Assembly (NCBI GenBank): GCA_020055645.1
Contig: CM034546.1
Span: forward strand, 139,893,875-139,957,874
Length of the DNA stretch: 64,000 bases
Origin: Tomocerus qinae
Taxonomy: Eukaryota; Arthropoda; Collembola; Entomobryomorpha; Tomoceridae
Reading direction: 5' to 3'
Positions 56,622 through 64,000 of the stretch are shown here, piece by piece. The notes under the pieces were generated by a model. That model saw nothing but the letters and a program-made list of their open reading frames with translations, searched no databases and was not told the origin of the DNA. Each line of letters begins with the position of its first letter. Within the stretch, counting starts at the first letter, position 1. Both the position numbers and the translations under genes were made by a program.

Positions 56622-56887
56622 TTCAAATATACACGGCCTAATTGTTGGTCAAATATACACGACCTAATTGTTAGTCAAATATACACGACCTAATTGTTAG
56701 TCAAATATATATGGCCTAATTGATGGTCAAATATACATAGCCTAATTGATGGTCAAATATACATAGCCTAATTGATGGTCAAATATACACGTCCTAATTG
56801 TTGGTCAAATATACATGGCCTAATTGATGGTCAAATATACACAATCTAATTGTTGATCCAATATACATGCACAAATTGATGGTCAAT
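56622..56887 (+). repeat. 26-bp minisatellite after the Helitron stop
   Basis: About ten tandem copies of a 26-bp unit near TGGTCAAATATACACGACCT followed by AATTGT. It starts 12 bases after the helicase stop. The last two copies are decayed. Such tandem arrays occur inside Helitron 3' regions, but I could not find the terminal hairpin and CTRR. Confidence 0.9.
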
Positions 56888-57397
56888 GCTCTAAAAATTA
56901 ATGGTAATAGCACTGCACCTAATAGTTAAAGTAAGGTAAAAGTTAAAGACCTAATTTTTGGTTAATTCTTCCCTAATAATTCTCTAATGTTTTGGATTAA
57001 AATGTTAATAATGAGGTAGGATGATTTGTAGGGCCTCATTATCAACCATTGAAATCCAAAAGAATTTTCTCATATTCTTAATTGTGTTATCAATTTATGC
57101 AAAATTGAACACGGGCTGTGTTCCCTGGATTTGGGTGTGAGAAAGTAAAGGAGGTTGGTGTGTTGGCCCTGCTATCTCACATTCATTTCCAGGCAAATCC
57201 CTCTAGAATCCTGTCGTGCGAATTTATTCGCATTTTTGTTAATGCCTGAGTATAGTGACGGCCTGGGTATGGCTATACGGCCTGAGTATATTGACGGGCT
57301 CGTAGATAAATTACACGATTTCGCTATAAAATGGTCGATGAACGAATGATCGCCCTTCATATTTTATCTAAACAATATTAGTAGCTGTAAATATATT
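56888..57397. other. Non-coding stretch with GGCCTGAGTATA repeats
   Basis: No gene seen. Three imperfect copies of GGCCTGAGTATATTGACGG-like sequence lie at about 57243-57302. The stretch ends at the AACGAA junction with the DUF4806 gene. Confidence 0.5.
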
Positions 57398-57800
57398 AAC
57401 GAATGACAAATAGTTTTCTGGGGCCAATATCCAATTCTCGATGCCAAGCAGTTCTTCTAGATTTGCCAAAGGTAGATAAGGAATGGTGGAAGAGGTTACT
57501 GGCTTCCCTTGTGACGCTATAACGCTTAACAAATACAGTTTTGTATCTTTGAGTTCAGCTTTGATTTGTTCTTGGTTTCTAATTGATTCCTCCTGAAAAG
57601 CTGAATTTTCAAACAAAAACTTGTATTCACAATTGTTTATTCTTTTTAACTGAAATAAATTGGCAATTATATGAAACAGTATTACCTCTAAACTCTTTTA
57701 GAAGGCTGTCTATTGCAGGGTCAGGCATTATATAGTTGCAAAGACAGCGTTTCTTGAAGGTTGTTTTCTGATTTTGATATATCAATCCCATATTTTAATT
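57398..57800 (-). CDS. DUF4806 gene, 5' part
   Basis: An exon at 57686-57800 encodes TTFKKRCLCNYIMPDPAIDS, then LLKEFR. A GT-AG intron (57650-57685) follows. The next exon (to 57398) has a helical stretch (EESIRNQEQIKAELKDTKLY) and YLPLANLEELLGIENWILAP, the first half of DUF4806. The frame continues with the part at 40806-41037 if the 16.36-kb interval is an insertion or intron. The start exon was not found. The split pieces together look like an otherwise intact coding region, unlike the neighbouring transposase. Confidence 0.6.
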
Positions 57801-57862
57801 CAGTTTCTATAAAATATTTTGTTCTTCTTAATAACTATAACTTACCGTAAATATTTTGTGAA

Positions 57863-58310
57863 GTAAGGGAGGCAAAGTGGTTAAATGACAGAGTCTCTTG
57901 GCTCTGTGTGCCGCTGTGCAAAAAGTAGCTGGTTCAGATCGACCTGTATGGGTTCAAATCTACCTAATGTGCTACCTGCATAAAGTCCCTCCCTACCAAG
58001 CAATGCCTCATTAACATCGAGGTAACTTGGGGTACAAATCCTGGGAATAGTGTAGATGAGTATGGCCTGTGGTGTATCTTCGTGATTACCGGCATGTATC
58101 GTCATGACTGTGCTATGGCCTGCTCATTTACCTATCTTGGGTCAGTACTTATCAGTTTGGTGTCTTAAAGTTGATATGGCTGGGTGGATAGTCAATAGGT
58201 GTACTTCCGAAAGGAGCCTTGTCGAAATTAGATTACGCAGTGGATGCATCTGACTATCACACGGTATCAATATAGCCAAACCAGCCCCAATAAAGAAAAG
58301 TAAAATAGCT
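57863..58310 (+). mobile_element. tRNA-derived SINE
   Basis: An A-box-like GGCAAAGTGGTTAA (57871-57884) and a B-box-like GGTTCAGATCGAC (57931-57943) have the order and spacing of a tRNA promoter with a long variable arm, as in Leu or Ser tRNAs. No full cloverleaf can be drawn, so it is not a working tRNA gene. A tRNA-unrelated body follows and the copy seems to end near AATAAAGAAAAGTAAAAT. No target duplication was found. The right boundary is uncertain. Confidence 0.6.
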
Positions 58311-59640
58311 TCGTATAACTACTCTGCTGGACTGTCATAGTGTGAGTCGACACTCCTGTGTGCTTGGTCGGTGTAACTAATACCCAAACATAAAAATGTT
58401 AGGTTCGACTTGTCGCTTCTGATTGTGTGTGTGGGGATTCGGCTCACGTGGGGTGGCAGAAAAGCAGTTAATGAGAGTCAAAAATAAAAATACGGGGGCT
58501 GCTCTGTGTAATAGGCATATAAAGGCTGAAACACTTTAGAGTTCTACTTTACTTTTACTTTTATATCTGGTTGCAAAATTTCATTTTCAACCGGAAAAGA
58601 ATTAGGAAGGTAAACTGTGACTTCTTCCTTGGTGGCTTGCCAAATTCAGACGCAGTTTCTCCTATAAAAATTACGATCAATGCTTTTAATTTTATTACTA
58701 ATTAATTGAAGTTTTTTAATTATAAAAAAATTGTTATTACGCTAATCGTACCCAAAAACAAGTTCCCGGCTGGCCCTGGAGAGGAAATAAGGGATGCAGT
58801 GGCACTTCTTTTAAAATTTCGTGTTCTTCCAGAACGAACGGGCGTATCTATTTCCCTCGAATCTAAATCTGAAGTTGTTGTATACTTTTTAGCCTTTTTA
58901 CTCGGTTTAGCGTATGTGTCTAAAAAGCAAAAACGAAACTAAAATTTAGACATTATGGCAAGTTTACATTTATTCAAAATTATTGTATGTAAAAATTCAA
59001 TACACAAATTAAACTGTACTAACCACAAAATGTCTTTGCTTCGCTATCGCAATATGGCCACGACTTGTCGGGAAGTGAATCTGGATGATTTAACGTAGCA
59101 TAGAAGGTAAATGAAACACGCAAAACGGTTTCGAAGTCTCCATTCCAATATTTTTATTTGGAGGTGGTCAAAAGCACCTCAAGACGTAAGTGACAGTTGA
59201 TGATAAAATGTGACAATGAAAGCAATGCCAAAATACTAATTTCCCTCCATTATTACCTATTTACCGCCGCAATACTGAGTATGTGCAGGTGTTACAGATA
59301 TTAAGGCTTCAATAACTGTATTAATTATACCTTCATCTTCACGGCACAGAATTGATGCAGTTGTATAATGCTAAAGTAACGTAGTAAATGTGAGCATATA
59401 TCACGCACAGGTCAGCTACAGGCGAGAACAATGTTTATACCGGTGGAAGATAACGTGTCTAGCCAGTGCTGACAATTCACAATAGTTGTTGATACCATTA
59501 TTAGTTAGCTGAAAGATACAGGAATGACATACGATTTTTTGATTTGCTAATGCATGTAACTAAAAAATATTGATTATGCAAAGGAGTAACCTATCCTGGA
59601 AAATCTTACATGAAAACTTTATGAATATCGGAAATCCCTG
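58311..59640. other. Stretch without a supported gene
   Basis: One open frame (58706-58942, 78 codons) reads KFPAGPGEEIRDAVALLLKF and ends with a hydrophobic helix (VVYFLAFLLGLAYV). It looks coding in composition but has no family I know. It could be a small Polinton membrane protein or a host exon. The rest holds GC-mixed and AT-rich non-coding DNA. Confidence 0.35.
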
Positions 59641-59669
59641 TACATAATTGCAATTTGTTTTATCTGGGC

Positions 59670-60062
59670 TCAGTATAATATATACTATCAGACATAGTTA
59701 CATCATCTGCACTTTCGAAATCGTCTTCAAATACTGTTGACGCTTGTGAATCCACAAGAGGTCTGCCTATAGGATTAATCATTATGGGAAGTTCTTCAAT
59801 AACATAGTCATGACTAGGAATCCCAGCTTTTGCTAGTCTTCTTGCCTTTTTCTGTTTAATACATTTCGATAAGATGTGAAATCGACGGAATTTAAGCCGG
59901 ACATTAAAAGATCAACATGCATATTTAGTTAAATCAAAATTTTCTCCAATGAATTCCGAAAATTCGACGGCATTATCAAGTAAGGTGTCTGTATCCAAAG
60001 TTCTGATGTCTTTCATGTTTGTAATCCTGCCCTTGCATACTCCGCAATAATGAATACTTCTT
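59670..60062 (-). pseudogene. Unidentified broken coding exon
   Basis: One minus-strand frame with coding-like composition over about 390 bases. It starts after an AG near 60063 with HYCGVCKGRITNMKDIRTLD, continues NAVEFSEFIGENFDLTKYA, and after an interruption reads KCIKQKKARRLAKAGIPSHD, then an acidic end (STVFEDDFESADDVTMSDS). It is not recognised. It is most likely a decayed exon of an element or a host pseudogene. Confidence 0.45.
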
Positions 60063-61150
60063 ATAGCTTTAAAATATTCAATACAGTTGTAAGTACGTAC
60101 TTAAGTCATGCATTCAACGATACTTAGCTAAAATGTTTGAGGATAGAGAGCAATTCAGACTGGATCTACCACATTTGCTTTACAAACAGATTTCACACTT
60201 TACTTTATGTACGAGACTCTACAGATTTCAAAAGTAGTTTGACTTTACCATTTTTTCAACTATTACCAAAAGTCAGTTATTGTTTGCTACAAATGTTGAT
60301 GTCGTGTATCAAACCCATGGAAACCATAAAATGTCCAATATTTTTATATTATGTACTTATAGTACCGTGAGGTGAGACTGAGAAGTCACTAGAGCTAACT
60401 TCTGTACATCTAGGTTTAGATCTGTATATTATAGTCAATGTAAGTATATAGCTAAAGGAATTTTAAAATGAAAATCTTACAAAACAATGTAATTTCTCAC
60501 GAATGATAGATAGGCCATCCTCAATTTTAATAAATCAAATGAAGAGTGCTTTAAGCTTTTAAGGAAAAAAGTTTTGTCGTTTTCATTTTATGCAAAGGCT
60601 TATTTTTGTATATTTGAACGCATCGGATATGAAAATCCTATGCGTTTAAATGGCAAAATGAATTCTTTTGTAATAGAAATATCTCAACAACGAAAAATAG
60701 GCCATCTCTAGTTTGTTGCCACAATATACCTAAGTGTATCCACTAACAGGGAAAAAAATTGCATGGTCATATTTTTATGCGAAGGCATTAATTCGTGTAG
60801 CCCAATGAAACTAGGTTAACATATAGAACCCTTTAATGAAACTGCCTACATGGCTGACTATGTATATTAGTTAGTTAGCTTTAATTAGTAATAATTAATT
60901 GAATTTAAATCCTGGAAATACAATGTTATGATTACATGCAAGATACCTTAAGTGACTATTATTGGGACTGGCGTCAGGTAGCCTGATAGTCAAAGCAAAA
61001 CAATTACAACTCAATTTTTTTCTTATTTCATTTCCATGGAAATCAGTAGGGCTATCCCTATCTCTTCCCTATCAGTCCCCATCTCACCCTCTGGTTCACA
61101 AAATTGTCGAATTTTGTACCAAAATGAAAAAAACTTGGATTTCAATTGAG
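60063..61150. other. Gene-poor AT-rich stretch
   Basis: No supported gene. The frames at 60137-60370 and 60962-61153 lack domains and coding patterns. The left end of the Polinton segment that starts at 61.6 kb could lie here, or this could be flank of the DUF4806 transposon. Confidence 0.45.
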
Positions 61151-61169
61151 TAGTAAGTATACTACGGTC

Positions 61170-61325
61170 TACGGCTCAAGCATTGATAGGTATGCCCCTA
61201 CTCCTTATACATGGATAGGTATGCATCTACCTCAGTGCCGAGTTTTAGGGTATGAATTTACTTATGGATAGGTAGGCCCCTACAACTTATACATGGGCAG
61301 GTATGTCCCTACATCTTATACGTAA
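61170..61325. repeat. Degenerate tandem repeat, GGATAGGTATGCCCCTAC unit
   Basis: Four or five units near ACTTATACATGGATAGGTAT plus GCCCCTAC with decay, period about 30-45 bases. Non-coding. Confidence 0.65.
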
Positions 61326-61559
61326 CAAGTTGTAATGTATTGAACTAGGGTATTTGGTGACGGAGATAAAATCCAATATCATACTTTATGTATTTTCTGA
61401 TGATGACAATTGTTGAAAAATTGTCAGTTTAATAAACTGACACTTGCGCATATGAGATTTGAGACACTCATATGAGATTTGTATAAATATATCCAGTGCA
61501 TGAGTTAGTTTTCTAAATTGACAATTGTTTTGGTAAATTTTATAGCGTCATTTGAATTA

Positions 61560-61569
61560 TATATAAATA
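61560..61569 (+). promoter_or_regulatory. TATA box of the Polinton penton-like gene
   Basis: TATATAAATA, 52 bases before the ATG at 61622, in the correct place for a core promoter. The region just upstream has ATATGAGATTTG repeated at 61449 and 61467. Confidence 0.5.
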
Positions 61570-61621
61570 CTTCCTTACATGGCAATGATTTCAGTAGTAA
61601 ATAAGACATCAAACTCTCAAC

Positions 61622-62356
61622 ATGGATAGCTTTTACCACACGGTAATGAGTGATGCTTCTGGAGCATTTTACCCAGATAATACGATATCAAATTTTAAAA
61701 ATCATCTACATACACCCATTGAGTTGGAAGATGATTTCTATGAAGTTGCTATAACAAAATATTCATATGTATACAGCAAACATTATATTGAAAAAGGAAG
61801 TCTACTATATTCTTGTACATCACGGATACTAAAAACTATTGTAAATGTGACAGCAAGTAAGCCTTTATACAACATAAGTGAAGTAATTTCTGAATTAGGA
61901 AAGTTTGAAGCAATAAAAACATTCGTCAAAGACGAAAATTTCCTTGAATTAGAACTCGATTGGGCCTATTACAATGATATTAAACTAAATCCAAATATCG
62001 AAACTATGATTGGAGGACCATTGAAAGAAAATGGATATAGATCAGAAAAAACTCTAGTATTGACAACATTTGCGCCTTATTTCGAATCGGGACTAACACG
62101 TATACATGTTTACTCAAATATTGTTAAACCACAATATGTAGGAGATGTTTTGGCACCACTAATGTTGATTGAAAACTATGAAGGTGTCGATAGACGTCCA
62201 ACCACTAAAACAGTTCAAAATCCTACATATATGAGTGTAGCAAGTACCAATATTGACAAAATTCATATGTATATCAAATCAGAGTCAGGAGAAAACCTAC
62301 CGTTTACTTTTGGTAACTTTTGCGCACAACTTCATTTTCGGCGAAAGAGATATTAA
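61622..62356 (+). CDS. Polinton penton-like minor capsid protein
   Basis: 244 residues, starting MDSFYHTVMSDASGAFYPDN, with NTISNFKNHLHTPIELEDDF and the ending FCAQLHFRRKRY. It matches the plan of the protein at 15771-16562. It is the single jelly-roll vertex protein of Polinton-type capsids. Frame whole; TATA box 52 bases upstream. Confidence 0.87.
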   Translation: MDSFYHTVMSDASGAFYPDNTISNFKNHLHTPIELEDDFYEVAITKYSYVYSKHYIEKGSLLYSCTSRILKTIVNVTASKPLYNISEVISELGKFEAIKTFVKDENFLELELDWAYYNDIKLNPNIETMIGGPLKENGYRSEKTLVLTTFAPYFESGLTRIHVYSNIVKPQYVGDVLAPLMLIENYEGVDRRPTTKTVQNPTYMSVASTNIDKIHMYIKSESGENLPFTFGNFCAQLHFRRKRY

Positions 62357-62419
62357 TACCAAGAATAAAGATTATCCTTCAGTTCTCATTTAGACGTTGA
62401 CCAACACACACATCTCAAT

Positions 62420-62851
62420 ATGTATTCTCACGAAAATAATCCAAATGACTTTTTCGAATATGTCCACCCTAAAATTGGAAGTGGGTTGATGTATTATAAA
62501 TCTTCCATGTCAAGACAACGGGGGTCTGGCTTAGGAGGCATATTTGGTACATTCTTACGAAAATTAATCCCTTTCGCTAAAGAGTATGCACTACCTGCAG
62601 CAAGAAAGTATGTTCTACCTCATGCAAAAGAAGCTATTAGAAATGTTGCTACTGACGTCATCAATGGATATAATTTTGGAGAGAGTGTACGAACACATGG
62701 CAAGAATGCAGCAAAATCTGTATATTATGATGTAAAAAACGATGTTATGAATCAGTCTGGTAGTGGTTATTCAAGGAAGAGGAAGTCGAATAATTCTGTT
62801 TCTCGTGCTATCAAGAAGAAAAAGTGGAAAAAATATCAAAGAAAAAACTAA
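62420..62851 (+). CDS. Polinton pVI/X-like basic virion protein
   Basis: 143 residues. A Gly-rich amphipathic segment (GSGLGGIFGTFLRKLIPFA) is followed by a helical region (LPAARKYVLPHAKEAIRN) and a basic end (RAIKKKKWKKYQRKN). It has the same layout as the gene at 15139-15757 but without a visible intron. It is thought to correspond to adenovirus pVI/pX-type minor virion proteins. It lies between penton and capsid genes. Confidence 0.78.
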   Translation: MYSHENNPNDFFEYVHPKIGSGLMYYKSSMSRQRGSGLGGIFGTFLRKLIPFAKEYALPAARKYVLPHAKEAIRNVATDVINGYNFGESVRTHGKNAAKSVYYDVKNDVMNQSGSGYSRKRKSNNSVSRAIKKKKWKKYQRKN

Positions 62852-62881
62852 ATCATAAACGGATATCCATATTTTCCAAAC

Positions 62882-64000
62882 ATGCCTAAGTCACAACAAA
62901 AGCCTGTCCTTAATTTTGTACGTGCCGAAACGGATCTTTTTACTGAACCTGGATATGATTTGAGTATTACTCACAGTTACGAAGTTGAATATCATCCTCA
63001 AAATAATATAAGTGACAGAGGTGCTCCTATCTCCTTTTATATACCTGGTAACGATATACATTACACAGACTTTTCTGAATCCAAATTGCTTCAACGATGT
63101 AAATTTGTAGATGGTAGTAAGTCTCCCCCTATTGATTTACCAGTATTTGATCCAGTAAAGATTGTCTATGCTCCCGTAAATAACTTTGGACATTCGATGA
63201 TATCTAGTATTGTAACTAAGTATAAAGATAATGAAATTTTACATAAAAATCCATATTATCCCTACCGTGCAATTTTTGAAAAAATGTTATCATATGGAAA
63301 AGAATACAAGAAAACTCAAGGAGAAGCAGAAATGCTTGTGAAAACCAAAAGTGAAAAGAATGGTGTTCAAGACGATGGATGGGATAAACGATCGAAAATG
63401 ATTGAGCATTCTAAAGAGTTTGAAATAATGATAAGACCACATAGTGAGTTATTTTCACAACCAAGATTTCTTATCCCTGGAATTGATGTCCGCATTGATT
63501 TTTATCGATCTTCTGACGAATTCTGTATTCAAATGTACGGTACTGAAATTGCTAAATACAAACCTCAATTAGTAATTCTGGAATCAAAATTAATAGTGGT
63601 TAAACATGCTCTACTACCATCATTGTCACTTCAGCACATTAAAATTTGGAATGATGGACACAATGTTGTATATCCTCAACGAGAAAATGAAATGAAGACT
63701 TATGCAATTCCAAAAGGTCAACTACAACATACAAACGAAACTCTGTTGTCAGGACTACTACCTGATAGAATAGTTTTGGGGTTAGTACAAAGCATGAGTA
63801 TCAATGGAACATATGGAACAAATCCTTTATGCTTTGAGGATTTCGACATGTCTAACATCACAGTGAAAATGAATGGTGAGGTACACGTAACGAAATCTAT
63901 AGATGTCGATTTTGCCAACGATCGCATTGTCCAAGCATATATGTCAATGTTTGAGGGTATGGGTCTAGCCAATTGTGATAGCTGTATTGATATTACAAAG
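62882..64000 (+). CDS. Polinton major capsid protein (runs off window)
   Basis: An open frame of 373 codons from MPKSQQKPVLNFVRAETDL to the window end without a stop. It has NPYYPYRAIFEKMLSYGKEY, SQPRFLIPGIDVRIDFYR and NETLLSGLLPDRIVLGLVQ, matching the F54H12.2-like double jelly-roll capsid protein at 13853-15142. A full protein of this family is somewhat longer, so the rest lies outside the window. Confidence 0.9.
   Translation, partial: MPKSQQKPVLNFVRAETDLFTEPGYDLSITHSYEVEYHPQNNISDRGAPISFYIPGNDIHYTDFSESKLLQRCKFVDGSKSPPIDLPVFDPVKIVYAPVNNFGHSMISSIVTKYKDNEILHKNPYYPYRAIFEKMLSYGKEYKKTQGEAEMLVKTKSEKNGVQDDGWDKRSKMIEHSKEFEIMIRPHSELFSQPRFLIPGIDVRIDFYRSSDEFCIQMYGTEIAKYKPQLVILESKLIVVKHALLPSLSLQHIKIWNDGHNVVYPQRENEMKTYAIPKGQLQHTNETLLSGLLPDRIVLGLVQSMSINGTYGTNPLCFEDFDMSNITVKMNGEVHVTKSIDVDFANDRIVQAYMSMFEGMGLANCDSCIDITK

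Larger units (their letters stand above)
41038..57397. other. 16.36-kb interval splitting the DUF4806 gene
   Basis: AACGAA occurs at both edges (41032-41037 and 57398-57403). With one copy removed the DUF4806 frame is continuous on the minus strand across the join (NYLSFVALSKVGG), which suits an insertion with a 6-bp duplication. The alternative is a very long intron: a GT follows TTC on one side and CTTCAG precedes the other side, also keeping frame. No clear terminal inverted repeat is seen; CTACTAATA occurs 13-16 bases inside both ends. The interval contains a zinc-ribbon gene, a MITE and the Helitron-LINE-Ginger nest. Confidence 0.5.
61622..64000 (+). mobile_element. Polinton segment running off the right edge
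   Basis: Penton-like, pVI/X-like and major capsid genes in the same order as in the Polinton at 10.8-26.1 kb, all on the plus strand and all open within the window. The proteins are clearly diverged from the first Polinton. The order continues that of the polymerase and ATPase at 34.2-37.7 kb, so both may be parts of one element split by nest B. What can be seen of this segment looks whole. Confidence 0.85.

Noticed and set aside
57863-57950. Functional tRNA gene
   Set aside because: A and B boxes are present but no consistent acceptor stem or anticodon arm can be drawn, so SINE origin is preferred.
58706-58942. 78-codon frame with a C-terminal hydrophobic helix as a defined gene
   Set aside because: Coding-like but without a homologue, exon context or promoter I can name. 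Mentioned only in the gap entry.

Overview
The window looks like AT-rich animal nuclear DNA, probably from an arthropod and perhaps an insect. Short AT-rich GT-AG introns, LINEs, a Helitron, a Ginger transposon, a Penelope-like element, Gypsy elements and Polintons all point that way. No conserved host housekeeping gene, rRNA, functional tRNA or CRISPR array was recognised. Nearly everything that can be named is a mobile element, and the window is mainly two very deep nests of insertions.

Region 1 (1-5.6 kb) holds a 5'-truncated LINE copy (1.4-3.5 kb), a small hairpin, a short MITE, a LINE endonuclease fragment and a 584-bp hAT MITE with a perfect 8-bp target duplication.

Region 2 (5.6-29.8 kb) is nest A. 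An old Gypsy-type fossil (pieces at 5.57-5.81 and 29.24-29.79 kb) is split by a probable hAT-like element (5811-29240). That contains a Penelope-like reverse transcriptase (26.2-28.4 kb, minus). Next to or inside the Penelope-like DNA sits a young, nearly whole Gypsy element (6341-26199, minus; 5-bp duplication GTCAT; LTRs differing at two of about 205 sites). A 15.3-kb Polinton (10766-26075) lies inside one of its LTRs, with a perfect 6-bp duplication GATCTC. The Polinton carries integrase, adenain-like protease, major capsid, pVI/X-like, penton-like and PC4-like proteins and part of a protein-primed polymerase. It also carries two unrelated spliced single-pass membrane proteins near its two ends and several unknown proteins.

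Region 3 (29.8-34.2 kb) is gene-poor AT-rich DNA with low-complexity repeats.

Region 4 (34.2-38.8 kb) is an old, broken Polinton fossil with polymerase remnants, a packaging ATPase and a PC4-like protein. A 1.1-kb Mutator-like derivative with a 9-bp duplication is inserted in it.

Region 5 (39-57.8 kb) is nest B. A DNA-transposon pair on the minus strand (a decayed transposase and a DUF4806 gene) has its DUF4806 gene split by 16.36 kb. That interval is bounded by AACGAA, or else is a very long intron. It contains an unrecognised zinc-ribbon gene, a Harbinger-type MITE and a Helitron. The Helitron is interrupted by a LINE (duplication TCGCAGAG), which is interrupted by a complete Ginger transposon (duplication TTTA).

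Region 6 (57.8-64 kb) has a tRNA-derived SINE, an unidentified broken coding exon, and the start of another Polinton segment (penton-like, pVI/X-like and a major capsid gene running off the right edge). Regions 4 and 6 have the gene order and strand expected of one Polinton split by nest B. This is an inference only.
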